Of a stretch of DNA of 49,473 nucleotides, positions 18,907 to 28,571 are shown one piece after another. The stretch's first letter is position 1; each line of letters opens with the position of its first letter. The position numbers were made by a program, and so were the translations under genes. Source of the stretch: Hyphomicrobium sp. (GTDB taxonomy: Bacteria > Pseudomonadota > Alphaproteobacteria > Rhizobiales > Hyphomicrobiaceae); contig JAKFUV010000024.1 of assembly GCA_021732485.1 (NCBI GenBank), forward strand, positions 1 to 49,473, in the 5' to 3' direction. The notes beneath the pieces were generated by a model that was not told the origin of the DNA, ran no database searches, and saw only the letters and a program-made list of their open reading frames with translations.

Positions 18907-21900
18907 TTATGCTTTCCCGACCCGGCTGATATCCATGGGCGGACGCTGCGAAGTTTCTGGTACCTCCGGCTCGACCGCAACTGTCGTGCCGGCCAGTCGG
19001 GCCAAGCTCGCGGCAATGCCCGGCGGCAAGTTCGACAGGTTGGGCGATAGGACCGGCGCCGGAATAGTGCGCGGCGGCAACGGCGGCGGGCCACCCAGGC
19101 CATTTGCGGCGCCGCTGTCGGCACCATTGTGGAAGCCGGCCTGCTGCCCGTTCAAATGCCCATTGCCTGCCGCATTATAGGTCGGTTCAACCGAATCCGG
19201 GTTGAGCGCATTGTATGACGCTGCACTACTATTGCTCGCCGGCTGGGCTGGTGCGCTGTGATATGCGGATAACGTTTCGAGCGGCAAAGCGCGAGCAAGC
19301 GCATCGGCCAGCGGCTGCAACGTACGCTCAGCGTTGGCCGGCGCATCTGGACCGTTGAATGCAAAATTCTGAAATGGGGGCCCAACGCCTGCGCGGTCAT
19401 CGGCTGCTGGTGGACGGTGGAAGCCGTAGTCGTGAGACGCATTGATGGATGGTTCTATCAGCCCAAAACCATTCGGCATGGGCTGCTTCGCCAGTGCCCC
19501 GTTCAAGTCTTGCAAATGCAAATGCGACGGGATGGGCATTGGGAACATCGCAACGGCATCAGCCATCGATGGCGGCGGCAGACCGGGAGCGTTGCCGTTC
19601 GAGCTGATCGCAGCGGCGGCATCCTGCTTCTGGCGCGGTCGAATGATTGAACCTTGCGGTAGACCGTGCGGCTTGCCGACGGCATCGGCGAGCGCTGCCC
19701 CGTCGGTCGTGCCTTGGACCGCAGCGGCAATCGATTTCTCGTCCACCTTCGGTTTCATCTTCGGCTTGAAGAAGCCGCGCGGCTGCATCTTGCGTTCGGC
19801 GCGCCGAACAATTTTGAGCAGCTGAATGACGTCGCGATCGGCGATCGGTTCGCCGAAGTGATAGCCCTGCGCATACTCGCAGCCCATTTCGCGCAAAAGG
19901 GCGGCTTCTTCGGCACGCTCGACGCCTTCGGCCACGACGGTTTTGGAGAGTTCGTGTGCCAGCGCGAGGATTGACCGCATGATAGCGGCGCCACTGGCCG
20001 TGCTGCTGGCACGCACCAGTTCCCTATCGACTTTGATCGAGTCGAAGGGGAAGCGCTGGAGGTACGCAAGCGACGAATATCCGGTGCCAAAATCATCGAG
20101 TGCCAGTTCAGCGCCGGAGCCGCGCAAAATCTCGAGGATTTCCGCCGCTTGCTCTGGGTTCTCCATAACCAGCGTTTCGGTGATCTCCAAACGCAGCACG
20201 CCGCGCGGCACGATATTGCGACCTAGGACGTGGCGAATTTCCTGGACCGATTCCGGCCTGAACAGCTGCCGGCTCGAAACATTGACGCTAACGAACAAAG
20301 GCCGCTCGCTGCGCGGCAGTTCCGTTTGCCAGCGCGCGGCATCCTTGGCCGCCCGCAGCAAGACATAGGAGCCAAGCTTGACGATAAGATCGCTCTCTTC
20401 GGCGACCGGTACGAAGGCGGCGGGATTCAATAGCCCGAGCTTGGGGTGCTCCCAGCGCACCAGCGCTTCAAAACCTGCGAGCTCCTTCGTTGGCAGATAG
20501 ATGATCGGCTGATACAGAACTTTCAGCTGGCCGCGCTCAAGGGCTTTGCGCAGATCACTTTCGATCTGGATGCGATCGTCGCGATCGCGGCGCATGCTAG
20601 GCTCAAACACCTCGATACGATCAGCCCCGCCGCGCTTGGCGCGGTACATGGCGAGTTCGGCATCTTTCAGCAGATCATCGTCGGCAGGATTGGCTTCGTC
20701 CCAGACGGCCATACCAATCGAGCCCGTCAACACAATTTCCTGGTTGGCAAGCGGGATCGGCGCGCGCAGTGATCGGCGCATGCGCTCGGCCAGGGCCGAC
20801 AAATTTTGCACGTCCTGCTCCCCGGTGAAGAGCAGCGCAAACTGGTCACCACCGACGCGCGCGACCGTATCCTGCGGCCCGAGTTGGCGTTGCAGGCGGC
20901 GAGCCACCGTCAGCAGCAAGCTGTCGCCGCGCACCAGGCCGAACGTCGAGTTGGCACTTTTGAATTTGTCGATGTCGATGAAAATAACTGCTGGACGAAC
21001 GGTCTTGTCGGTTTTGGCGCGCGTGACCACGGCACGAAGCCGGTCAAGAAATAACTCCCGATTAGGAAGGCCGGTCAGGCTGCAATGAACGGCATCGTGG
21101 AGCAAGCGCTCGTGCGCCCGCTTGACGTCTGACACATCACGAATGAGGCCCACGCAGCGCAGCGTTCGGCCATCGGCATTAGGAATGCTGGCAGCTTCGA
21201 GCTCAAACCAGCGCCAGCTATTGTCGGCGTGACGCAGCCTGAAATCTGTCTTGATGCGGACACCGGCACGCTCCTGTGCCGAAACCAGCATGACGCGAAA
21301 CCGCTCTTTGTCGGTCGGGTGCACATGTTTGACGAAGGCATCGACCTTCGCCGACAGCTCATTTGGCATGAGCCCCAGCGCGATTTCAATTTCTGGCCCG
21401 ATCTTGATTTCGTCGCGGCGGATATTCCATTCCCAAATAGACGATCCCGATCCGGCGAGCGCCAGCGATCGCGACTGCAATTCGGTTGGAGCGCCGGCAT
21501 AAAGCGGATCGAGCGACCGGAACGCAAATTGCGTGACCGTAAAGCCCATTAGGATGATGACAAGGACCAGTCCCGCGACGAGCACCGAGACCACCATATC
21601 GCCACCGAGCCGGCCACTGAGCGTCATGCCGGCGGCGAACACCCAGACCAGAAACAAAACCCACGTCGGCACCAGCGAGAGCGCCCGGTCCTGGCCGCGC
21701 GCGGCGAGAAATAGCGTGAAGACGGCACCGACTGTGCCGATCCCGACAAACGACAAGCGAGCAAACGTCGCAGCCAAGCGCGGATCGACGACCGCGACGG
21801 CAATCAACGCCAACTGCGCCACCATCCAAACGCCGATGAGCATTCGCACCAGCCCATGCCACATGCCGAGCCGCAAGAACGTCGACAGGAAGATGACGAA

Positions 21901-22719
21901 GCTTGCCGCAATCGCCGACTCGCCAGCGGCGCGATAAACCGCGTTGTCTTCCGGCCGGAGATTGAACAGCTTGTGAAAGAAGCCGAAATCCACACACAGA
22001 TACATCAGCACCGACCACGACACCAAAGCGGCGGCCGGAAAAATGATTTTGTGATTGGCCGCAAACACTGCGGTCAGGAAGATTGCAAGCAATCCCATCA
22101 AACCGAGCATCGCGCCGTTGAACAGCTGGCGATCGCGGGTCTTGATTTCGTAGTCAATCGGCTTCCAGAGGTAGAGCCTTGAAAACCGCTCGCTCGAAAG
22201 CTCGGCGACGTAGGTGATCGTCTGGCCCGGCTCAAGCGTGATGCGAAACACGTCGGCCTTATCGCTCTTGACGCGCTCAGGCACAAACCCGACCGATGGC
22301 GTCACCGCCTCGATGCGCCGGGCATCGAGATCTGGCCAGATCGTGCCGGAGCCGGAGATGGTGTAGCGATCGGCGGTGAGCCACCGCTCCATCGGTTTGT
22401 CGGTGCCATTGGTGAGCGAGAACACCATCCAATTCGGGTTGGCGCCCGGCACTGAGGCCCGGACCGTCATGCGCCCCGTGACGCCGTCCGCACCCGGCGC
22501 GGTTTCGACCTGCATACTATCGCCGCGGCCCTCGTAGGCATCGCCGAGCGCGGTGATTTCGAGGCGCTCGATATCGGGCTGCACGACGATCGGCGACATC
22601 GCCGCCGACGGCAGACTGAGGGCGAGAAACGCCAGCCAGACCGCCGCAATCTCAATCATCCCGGTCGCCAGCCGGCATCGCAGTCGTCGCGCGGCGATGT
22701 GTTTGATCACCGCCATCAT
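18907..22719 (-). CDS. Membrane PAS-GGDEF-EAL cyclic-di-GMP protein with degenerate GGDEF
   Basis: A 1270-residue protein. The order is a signal or first helix, a periplasmic beta-rich domain (about 40-175), seven or so transmembrane helices (about 180-410, like 7TM-DISM sensors), a PAS domain (about 420-535, ending FVM-free GLIRDVSDVK), GGDEF (about 550-710), EAL (about 725-970) and a 300-residue low-complexity Ala/Pro/Asn-rich tail. The GGDEF site reads GGDQF (residues 623-627) and there is no RxxD inhibitory site in front. The EAL site looks complete: EAL at 751-753, LEITETLV, ALDDFGTGYSS, IKVD, VVAEGVE and QGYHFGEP. It should therefore act mainly as a phosphodiesterase, with GGDQF perhaps binding GTP. 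The ATG overlaps the GNAT stop (ATGA); GAGGA sits 4 bases upstream. Confidence 0.93.
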   Translation of the reverse strand: MMAVIKHIAARRLRCRLATGMIEIAAVWLAFLALSLPSAAMSPIVVQPDIERLEITALGDAYEGRGDSMQVETAPGADGVTGRMTVRASVPGANPNWMVFSLTNGTDKPMERWLTADRYTISGSGTIWPDLDARRIEAVTPSVGFVPERVKSDKADVFRITLEPGQTITYVAELSSERFSRLYLWKPIDYEIKTRDRQLFNGAMLGLMGLLAIFLTAVFAANHKIIFPAAALVSWSVLMYLCVDFGFFHKLFNLRPEDNAVYRAAGESAIAASFVIFLSTFLRLGMWHGLVRMLIGVWMVAQLALIAVAVVDPRLAATFARLSFVGIGTVGAVFTLFLAARGQDRALSLVPTWVLFLVWVFAAGMTLSGRLGGDMVVSVLVAGLVLVIILMGFTVTQFAFRSLDPLYAGAPTELQSRSLALAGSGSSIWEWNIRRDEIKIGPEIEIALGLMPNELSAKVDAFVKHVHPTDKERFRVMLVSAQERAGVRIKTDFRLRHADNSWRWFELEAASIPNADGRTLRCVGLIRDVSDVKRAHERLLHDAVHCSLTGLPNRELFLDRLRAVVTRAKTDKTVRPAVIFIDIDKFKSANSTFGLVRGDSLLLTVARRLQRQLGPQDTVARVGGDQFALLFTGEQDVQNLSALAERMRRSLRAPIPLANQEIVLTGSIGMAVWDEANPADDDLLKDAELAMYRAKRGGADRIEVFEPSMRRDRDDRIQIESDLRKALERGQLKVLYQPIIYLPTKELAGFEALVRWEHPKLGLLNPAAFVPVAEESDLIVKLGSYVLLRAAKDAARWQTELPRSERPLFVSVNVSSRQLFRPESVQEIRHVLGRNIVPRGVLRLEITETLVMENPEQAAEILEILRGSGAELALDDFGTGYSSLAYLQRFPFDSIKVDRELVRASSTASGAAIMRSILALAHELSKTVVAEGVERAEEAALLREMGCEYAQGYHFGEPIADRDVIQLLKIVRRAERKMQPRGFFKPKMKPKVDEKSIAAAVQGTTDGAALADAVGKPHGLPQGSIIRPRQKQDAAAAISSNGNAPGLPPPSMADAVAMFPMPIPSHLHLQDLNGALAKQPMPNGFGLIEPSINASHDYGFHRPPAADDRAGVGPPFQNFAFNGPDAPANAERTLQPLADALARALPLETLSAYHSAPAQPASNSSAASYNALNPDSVEPTYNAAGNGHLNGQQAGFHNGADSGAANGLGGPPPLPPRTIPAPVLSPNLSNLPPGIAASLARLAGTTVAVEPEVPETSQRPPMDISRVGKA

Positions 22720-23336
22720 GCGATCCTCGTCGGACGCAGGGACGTTGGCGCAATACCGGGATCGCCGACCAACCGGGCATACAGGATATGATCCTGCCAC
22801 TGGCCGTTGATCTTGAGAAATGAGCGCGCGATGCCTTCGCGTTCAAAGCCGGTTTTCTCGAGAACGCGGATCGACGCGGCGTTGTCGGGCATGCTCGCCG
22901 CTTCGATACGGTGCAAGCGCAGGGCGCCGAACGCAAACGGCAGCAGCGTCACGACTGCGTCCTGCATGCGGCCCCTGCCAGCATAGGGAGCGCCGATCCA
23001 GTAGCCGAGCGACGCCGATTGCGCCGATCCGCGCCGAATGTTCGAAAGCGTTATGCCGCCGATCAAAGTGTCCGACATAGCGTCGGCGATAAAAAACGAG
23101 TAGCCGAGATCATCTCGCACATCGCGGCCATAGGCGCGCAAGCGACGGCGGAACATGGCACGAGAAAGATCATCGTGAGCCCAGGTCGGTTCCCACGGCG
23201 TCAGATGCTGCCGACTCAGTGCGCGCAGCTCGGCCCACTCGGCGTAATCGGACCCGGCGGGCGGGCGCAACGTCACCGATCGACCGCGAATGGGTGCCAG
23301 ATAATCTTCCGGAGCCGGGGATCTGAGGAAGGCCAT
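22716..23336 (-). CDS. GNAT family N-acetyltransferase (RimJ-like)
   Basis: A 206-residue GNAT-fold enzyme. It resembles RimJ/RimL-type transferases that acetylate protein N-termini: VTLRPPAGSDYAEWAELRA at the start, GGITLSNIRRG, SLGYWIGAPYAGRGRMQDAV (the acetyl-CoA loop) and RIEAASMPDNAASIRVLEKTGF. The substrate cannot be told from sequence; ribosomal protein acetylation is one possibility. Its stop overlaps the start of the c-di-GMP protein gene by four bases. The M16 peptidase gene ends 12 bases before its start, so it belongs to the same transcript. Confidence 0.9.
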   Translation of the reverse strand: MAFLRSPAPEDYLAPIRGRSVTLRPPAGSDYAEWAELRALSRQHLTPWEPTWAHDDLSRAMFRRRLRAYGRDVRDDLGYSFFIADAMSDTLIGGITLSNIRRGSAQSASLGYWIGAPYAGRGRMQDAVVTLLPFAFGALRLHRIEAASMPDNAASIRVLEKTGFEREGIARSFLKINGQWQDHILYARLVGDPGIAPTSLRPTRIA

Positions 23337-23347
23337 GCCGATCTGCC

Positions 23348-24664
23348 TTAAGCTCCCGCCGGGACCATTGCGATGCTGCTCACGGGTCGCGGTTCAAGAA
23401 TTCGGGCGGCACCTTCAGCTTGTGCCAGTGACGCGCCGCCGGATCCGACAACTGTCACCGTCGGCTTGGCACTGGCAAGCTTCTCAGCATAGCGCCGCAT
23501 GTCGTCGACGCCGACCGCGTTGACCTTGGCGACCAAGTCCTGCGCCGGGATTAAACGATCGTGGGTAAGTAGCTGGCGCGCCATCTGTTCCGCATGGACA
23601 GACGAACTTTCCAGCGCCATTAGCAGCCCGGCTTTGAGCTGAGCCTTCGAGCGCTGCAATTCGGCAGACGAGGGGCCACGATCGGCGAGCGACGCCAATT
23701 CATCGGCGACCACCCGTACTAAGGGGTCGACCATGTCTGGTCCTGTTGCTGCGTGAACCGCCAGCATTCCAGTATCCCTCAAGCCCCAAACCGTCGAGTA
23801 GATAGCGTAGCAAAGGCCGCGCTTTTCGCGAATTTCCTGGAACAGACGCGACGACATCCCGCCGCCAAACAAGCCAGAAAACACCTGGGCCGCGAAGTAG
23901 TCGCTGTCCACATAGGCGGCCGACGGATAACCGATCAGCACGTGGCTCTGTTCGAACGGCTTTTTAGAGGCCGACACGCCGCCAGTGTATTGAGCCGTCG
24001 TCTCTTTTTCAGAGACGCCAGGAGAGAGCCGCCCGAATAGGGCTTCAACGTGGCGAACCAATTTTTCGTGGTTGATAGCGCCGGCGGCTGAAACGACCAT
24101 GGCATTGGGATGATATCGAGATGACAGATAGTGCCGCAAATCATCTGCTTGCAGCCCGGCGACGCTCGCCTTCGTACCCAGAATGGGGCGCCCAACCGCC
24201 TGATCGGGAAACGCGGTGACCTGAAGCAGATCGAAGCCCAAATCCTCGGGGCTGTCTTGCGCTCCTGCAATCTCCTGCAGAATGACATCGCGCTCCTTGT
24301 CGAGTTCGTCCGGACTAAACGTCGAGTTGAGTAGAATGTCGGCGAGGATGTCGAGAGCGATCGGCTCGTCACCCTTCAAAACGCGCGCATAGTACGACGT
24401 CATATCGAGGCCGGTCGCGGCATTCAGCTCGCCGCCAACTTCCTCGATCTCTTCGGCGATGCGTTGCGCCGATCGCGATGCCGTGCCTTTGAAAGCCATG
24501 TGTTCGAGCAAATGCGACAGCCCGTGCTGCGCCTTCGTCTCGTGGCGAGCGCCGGCCGCGACCCAGACGCCCAGCGACACCGTTTCCAGATGTGACATGT
24601 GCTGAGACACGATGCGCAGGCCGTTGGCGAGCGTGGTGACGTGCGCCGTCGTGTCGTTGGTCAT
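23348..24664 (-). CDS. M16 family zinc peptidase (processing-peptidase-like)
   Basis: A 438-residue metallopeptidase related to mitochondrial processing peptidase beta and to PqqL-type proteins. The inverted zinc motif HXXEH is in GLSHLLEHMAFKG, and the downstream Glu is in the DELDKERDVILQEIAG region. The second half has the FGGGMSSRLFQEIREKRGLCY segment typical of active M16B enzymes. The ATG at 24664 overlaps the thrC stop by four bases (ATGA), so translation is coupled. The thrC-M16 pairing is common in Hyphomicrobiales, though no biochemical link to threonine synthesis is known to me. Confidence 0.94.
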   Translation of the reverse strand: MTNDTTAHVTTLANGLRIVSQHMSHLETVSLGVWVAAGARHETKAQHGLSHLLEHMAFKGTASRSAQRIAEEIEEVGGELNAATGLDMTSYYARVLKGDEPIALDILADILLNSTFSPDELDKERDVILQEIAGAQDSPEDLGFDLLQVTAFPDQAVGRPILGTKASVAGLQADDLRHYLSSRYHPNAMVVSAAGAINHEKLVRHVEALFGRLSPGVSEKETTAQYTGGVSASKKPFEQSHVLIGYPSAAYVDSDYFAAQVFSGLFGGGMSSRLFQEIREKRGLCYAIYSTVWGLRDTGMLAVHAATGPDMVDPLVRVVADELASLADRGPSSAELQRSKAQLKAGLLMALESSSVHAEQMARQLLTHDRLIPAQDLVAKVNAVGVDDMRRYAEKLASAKPTVTVVGSGGASLAQAEGAARILEPRPVSSIAMVPAGA

Positions 24665-26064
24665 GCTGTGGCCTTGGTTCGACCGCCGCAGCGGCTCTCG
24701 ACAAAATTTTCGACGCGTTCGAGGTCGTTGGGCAGCGTTGCAAACCGCTCGGGATCGGTCATCAGCGTGCCGAGCCGCGCCGGCAGCGGTGGGCCATGGC
24801 CGGTGATAGCCAGCATTGCCTCCGGAAACTTGGCAGGGTGGGCGGTTGCGAGAACGACGACCTCGCCGGCGCCTTCGACGCGTTCGCTGGCGACCACAGC
24901 GCACGCCGTGTGCGGATCGACGACGTATCCGCACCGTGACTGAACCCGGCGAATGCAATCGGCGACGTCGGCTTCACTCGCCGCAACGGCTGCAAAATCG
25001 TGCTTGAGCTGCTGCCATAGAGGCCCAAGGGCAAAGCTTTTCGATACGGCCAGCGCCGCCATCAAATCGCGAATTTTTGCGCCGTCGCGGCCTGACGCTT
25101 CAAACAAGTAGCGTTCGAAATTGGATGAAATTTGAATGTCCATCGACGGTGATGAGGTGGCCACCACGCCGCGCATTTCGTAACGGCCGGTGGCGACGGT
25201 GCGCGGCAGGATATCGTTTTCGTTGGAAGCGATGATCAATGTCTTGATCGGCAGCCCCATGCGTTTGGCGACATAGCCGGCAAAAATATCGCCAAAGTTG
25301 CCGGTCGGGACCGCGAACGACACGGGCTTGTCGGGTGCGCCGAGCGCCGCTGCCGCCGAAAAGTAATACGTCACCTGGGCGACGATCCGGGCCCAGTTAA
25401 TCGAATTGACGCCCGACAAAGCGACGCGATCGCGAAACGCGTGGTCGTTGAACATGGCCTTCACGAGCGCTTGGCAATCGTCGAAGGTGCCGTCGATCGC
25501 AACCGCGTGCACATTCGGTTCGGTCGGTGTCGTCATCATCCGCCGCTGCACGTCCGAGACCCGACCGTCGGGAAACAGCACGACAATATCGACGCGTTTC
25601 GATGTCCGGAAGGCTTCGACCGCAGCGCCCCCCGTATCCCCCGATGTCGCGCCGACAATGGTCGCCCGCTTGCCGCGCTTTTCGAGGATGTGATCCATGA
25701 CGCGGGCCAGGAGTTGCATGGCGACGTCTTTGAAGGCCAACGTCGGGCCGTGAAAGAGTTCCAGAACGTGCGTGCCAGGCGATAGCGCTTTCAATGGCGC
25801 AACGGCTGCATCGCCGAACACGGCATACGCCTCGTCCGCCATGCGTTGAAGGTCGGGGCGGGAGATGGTTCCGCCGGTGAATGGATAGATGACCTCAACG
25901 GCGATATCGGCAAACGGCTTTTGGGCGAACGAGCGAATGGTATCCGCCGAAAGCTGCGGCCACGATTGTGGCAAATAAAGCCCGCCGTCGCGCGCCAGCC
26001 CGGCGAGCACGACATCCTCGAAGCCGAGCACCGGGGCCGAGCCTCTTGTTGAGATATAGTTCAA
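24661..26064 (-). CDS. thrC: Threonine synthase
   Basis: ThrC converts O-phosphohomoserine to threonine with PLP. The PLP lysine is in LFHGPTLAFKD, and the phosphate-binding loop is VGATSGDTGGAAVEAF. SGVNSINWARIVAQVTYYF and VPTGNFGDIFAGYVAKRMGLP are conserved. The length (467 aa) fits. The start is a TTG at 26064: the family N-terminus MxYISTRG begins exactly there, no ATG is in frame nearby, and the ribosome binding site is weak. Translation may therefore be modest. It is followed by the coupled M16 gene. Confidence 0.95.
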   Translation of the reverse strand: MNYISTRGSAPVLGFEDVVLAGLARDGGLYLPQSWPQLSADTIRSFAQKPFADIAVEVIYPFTGGTISRPDLQRMADEAYAVFGDAAVAPLKALSPGTHVLELFHGPTLAFKDVAMQLLARVMDHILEKRGKRATIVGATSGDTGGAAVEAFRTSKRVDIVVLFPDGRVSDVQRRMMTTPTEPNVHAVAIDGTFDDCQALVKAMFNDHAFRDRVALSGVNSINWARIVAQVTYYFSAAAALGAPDKPVSFAVPTGNFGDIFAGYVAKRMGLPIKTLIIASNENDILPRTVATGRYEMRGVVATSSPSMDIQISSNFERYLFEASGRDGAKIRDLMAALAVSKSFALGPLWQQLKHDFAAVAASEADVADCIRRVQSRCGYVVDPHTACAVVASERVEGAGEVVVLATAHPAKFPEAMLAITGHGPPLPARLGTLMTDPERFATLPNDLERVENFVESRCGGRTKATA

Positions 26065-26164
26065 AGGGCGGTTCTCATCTGCGTGAGCGAGGTTGAACTT
26101 TAGTTTGCCGAGGCGGCACGAACAAGTGTGGCGCCTTCATCGTCAACCGCGACGTGCGTTTACG

Positions 26165-26953
26165 CTAAGATTGTGCTGGCTGGTCCTGAAGGGCGGCCAA
26201 ACGCTGGCGGGCAAAGACCACGAAGACGCCGACCAGTGTTAATGCCAACCCGTACCACGTGACGACGTATTGCAGATGCGAGTTTGAAAGCCTGATCTCC
26301 GTGGTTCCGCCTTTCGGCCAACCGCCCGGATTTTCCGGTTTGGCGTCGGCGTCGATCGAGAACGGCGCAAAGACTTCAAGACGCATGGTTGCAAGCTGGT
26401 CGGCGGTCGGTGGCCCGGCCGCACCCCAGCGCATGGCATCAGTATCGCGTGAATACCAGCGGTTACCTTTCAAGTCATTGTCGGGCGTGAACATGCCTTT
26501 GACTTCAGGCAGGCGGGCAAGGCCGACGACCGTTACCGGCGGCGTCACTTGCCCCTCGCTGCGCGACGCGGGATCTTTCAAGCGTTCGGGAACCCAGCCG
26601 CGATTGACGAACAGCGGCCGCAATCCGTCGACGGGTCGAAACAGCGTGTAGACGTTCCAACCCGGGCCCTGGTTTCTCGGGGCATAGACATGGCGTTCTT
26701 CGCCGTGATCGAAGGCTCCGGTCACAGTGACGTGCAAATAAGTCACCGCTTCAGGCGAGGCCGCTTTGGCCAATGCGTCGGCGTATGAGACAGGCTCGGC
26801 CGTTCGGCGCTGCTCGATCGTCGAGATCAGCTCTTCTTTCCAGATTTTACGTTGCCATTGCCACGTGCCAAGCCCGACCAGAACCGGCAGCAGCGCCAGT
26901 GTCATCAGCGTCGGCACCATCAGTCCGGCTTTACGCCAGCGCCCAAGCATCAT
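26165..26953 (-). CDS. SURF1 family cytochrome oxidase assembly protein
   Basis: A 262-residue inner membrane protein with two helices at the ends: LMTLALLPVLVGLGTWQWQR near the N-terminus and YVVTWYGLALTLVGVFVVFA near the C-terminus. The periplasmic domain has the family patterns GWNVYTLFR, LFVNRGWVPE, VVGLARLPEVKGMFTP and HLQYVVTWYG. SURF1 helps insert heme a into subunit I of aa3 oxidases. Two ATG codons are adjacent (26953 and 26950); AAGGA precedes them. It starts one base after the DUF983 stop. Confidence 0.93.
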   Translation of the reverse strand: MMLGRWRKAGLMVPTLMTLALLPVLVGLGTWQWQRKIWKEELISTIEQRRTAEPVSYADALAKAASPEAVTYLHVTVTGAFDHGEERHVYAPRNQGPGWNVYTLFRPVDGLRPLFVNRGWVPERLKDPASRSEGQVTPPVTVVGLARLPEVKGMFTPDNDLKGNRWYSRDTDAMRWGAAGPPTADQLATMRLEVFAPFSIDADAKPENPGGWPKGGTTEIRLSNSHLQYVVTWYGLALTLVGVFVVFARQRLAALQDQPAQS

Positions 26954-26954
26954 C

Positions 26955-27329
26955 CTAGTCCTTCGCGAGGCGGCCTTCTTCGGCCTTGTTCTTGTATTGC
27001 AAGGCGATCAACGTGGCTTTCAAGAAGCGCAGCAGAAACACCGCTAAAATCGGTGTCAGGACGCCAAGCAACAGCACGTGAGCCCACCACGGTACGCCAA
27101 ACTTGAATTCGGCGATCAGCGTGCCGCCGAGACAAAGAAATCCGAGAATGAAAATGGCGAACACGGCAGGGCCGTCGCCGGTATCGACAAATTTGTAGTC
27201 GAGGCCGCAATGGCTACACCTCTCCCGCATGCCTAGCACGTGCTCGAACAGCGGTCCTTTTCCGCATCTCGGACAGCGGCATTGCAAGCCCGCCATCAGC
27301 GGCGAAATTCCTGGTCGGGCATCAGGCAT
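26955..27329 (-). CDS. DUF983 family zinc-ribbon membrane protein
   Basis: A 124-residue protein. A zinc-ribbon-like pair CRCPRCG and CSHCGLDY is followed by two transmembrane helices (FAIFILGFLCLGGTLI and WWAHVLLLGVLTPILAVFLL). It matches DUF983, a family found in alphaproteobacterial oxidase clusters between ctaE and SURF1. The function is unknown; a role in oxidase assembly is inferred from position only. It lies behind a terminator that follows ctaE, so it may have its own promoter. Confidence 0.88.
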   Translation of the reverse strand: MPDARPGISPLMAGLQCRCPRCGKGPLFEHVLGMRERCSHCGLDYKFVDTGDGPAVFAIFILGFLCLGGTLIAEFKFGVPWWAHVLLLGVLTPILAVFLLRFLKATLIALQYKNKAEEGRLAKD

Positions 27330-27401
27330 CGACGATCCTCAGCTACTCATTGCGAGAGGTTGACGCACTATACCGCAGCCACACGCGAAACGCCGATGCG
27401 C

Positions 27402-27433
27402 AAAATAGATGAGGCGGCCCACACGGCCGCCTC
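27402..27433 (-). terminator. Terminator after ctaE
   Basis: On the minus strand the stem GAGGCGGCC pairs perfectly with GGCCGCCTC (27425-27433 with 27411-27419). The loop has 5 bases and the tail is ATCTATTTT. It lies 30 bases after the ctaE stop and should reduce transcription into DUF983 and SURF1. Confidence 0.8.
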
Positions 27434-27463
27434 GACGTGTCGTGATGTATCAATCCGGCGCGA

Positions 27464-28426
27464 TCAGTGGCCTGCTGCGGCACCGGCCGCTGCCGCGACT
27501 TCGCCACCAGCGCCCGCACCCCAAACGTAGATACAGGCGAACAGAAACAGCCAGACCACGTCAACGAAGTGCCAATACCAGGCGGCAGCTTCGAAACCGA
27601 AGTGCTGCTGCGGCGTGAAGCTGCCTCGCAATGCCCGGACGAGGCAAACGGCCAGGAAGATCGTGCCAATGATCACGTGGGCGCCATGAAACCCGGTCGC
27701 CATGAAGAACGTCGAACCGTAGCTGTGGCCAGCGTAGCTGAAACCGGCATGACTGTATTCGACCGCCTGCAGGACGCTGAACAGCATTCCCAGCGCGACC
27801 GTCAACGCCAAGCCAATGTTGAGACCGCGTCGATCGTTCTGCAGCAGCGCGTGGTGTGCCCACGTCACGGTGCAGCCTGAGAGCAGCAGGATCAGCGTGT
27901 TGACCAGCGGCAAGCCCCAGGGATCGAACGTGTGTGCGAAACTTCCGGCGGTGGCCGCGGCCGTTGCTTCGACCGGCACCGGAGGCCAGACGCCGCCATA
28001 GAGTTCATTGCGGCTCGTCAGACCGACGAGTTGGCCAGCGTTGTTGAGGAGCTCATGGACGCCGGCTGGAAACAGGGCGCTGTCGAAATAGGCCCAAAAC
28101 CAAGCGACGAAGAACATGACTTCAGAGGCGATGAAAAGCAGCATGCCATAACGCAAATGCAGCTGCACGACCGGCGTGTGGTCACCTTTGTTGGCTTCGC
28201 GAATGACGTCACGCCACCACAGCCAGACGATCGCGATCAAAGCGGCCGTGCTGGCCGCGAACAGCCATGGTCCAGTGATGCCGAACACACCTTCGCCGTC
28301 CACGTGCGTGCGCATCCAGGCGATGGCGCCAATGGCCATGACGAATGCGGCGATCGAGGCAAACAAGGGCCACGGGCTCGGATCGACGAGGTGGTAATCG
28401 TGTTCTTTGGTATGTGAATCTGCCAT
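27464..28426 (-). CDS. ctaE: Cytochrome c oxidase subunit III
   Basis: A 320-residue subunit of the aa3-type oxidase with seven transmembrane helices. Landmarks include EVMFFVAWFWAYFDSALFP, the WAHHALLQNDR loop, FSYAGHSYGSTFFMATGFHGAHVIIG and AAWYWHFVDVVWLFLFACIYVWG. I chose the ATG at 28426 (MADSHTKEHDYHLVDPSPWP), which has GGAG 6 bases upstream. The last residues are a short Ala/Gly-rich tail. It is the last structural oxidase gene before a terminator. Confidence 0.95.
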   Translation of the reverse strand: MADSHTKEHDYHLVDPSPWPLFASIAAFVMAIGAIAWMRTHVDGEGVFGITGPWLFAASTAALIAIVWLWWRDVIREANKGDHTPVVQLHLRYGMLLFIASEVMFFVAWFWAYFDSALFPAGVHELLNNAGQLVGLTSRNELYGGVWPPVPVEATAAATAGSFAHTFDPWGLPLVNTLILLLSGCTVTWAHHALLQNDRRGLNIGLALTVALGMLFSVLQAVEYSHAGFSYAGHSYGSTFFMATGFHGAHVIIGTIFLAVCLVRALRGSFTPQQHFGFEAAAWYWHFVDVVWLFLFACIYVWGAGAGGEVAAAAGAAAGH

Positions 28427-28571
28427 GTGAGTCTCCGTCGTGCCCGATCGTTCTCCCAGTCTCCAGATTTTCACATTTCGAGGCGTGGAGCGCCGTCGTG
28501 CCTGTGAAACGTCCTGTGCCGGTTGTTATATTGCCGTTACGTTTTCGTCATTTCGTTTGTCGTCATTGTCT

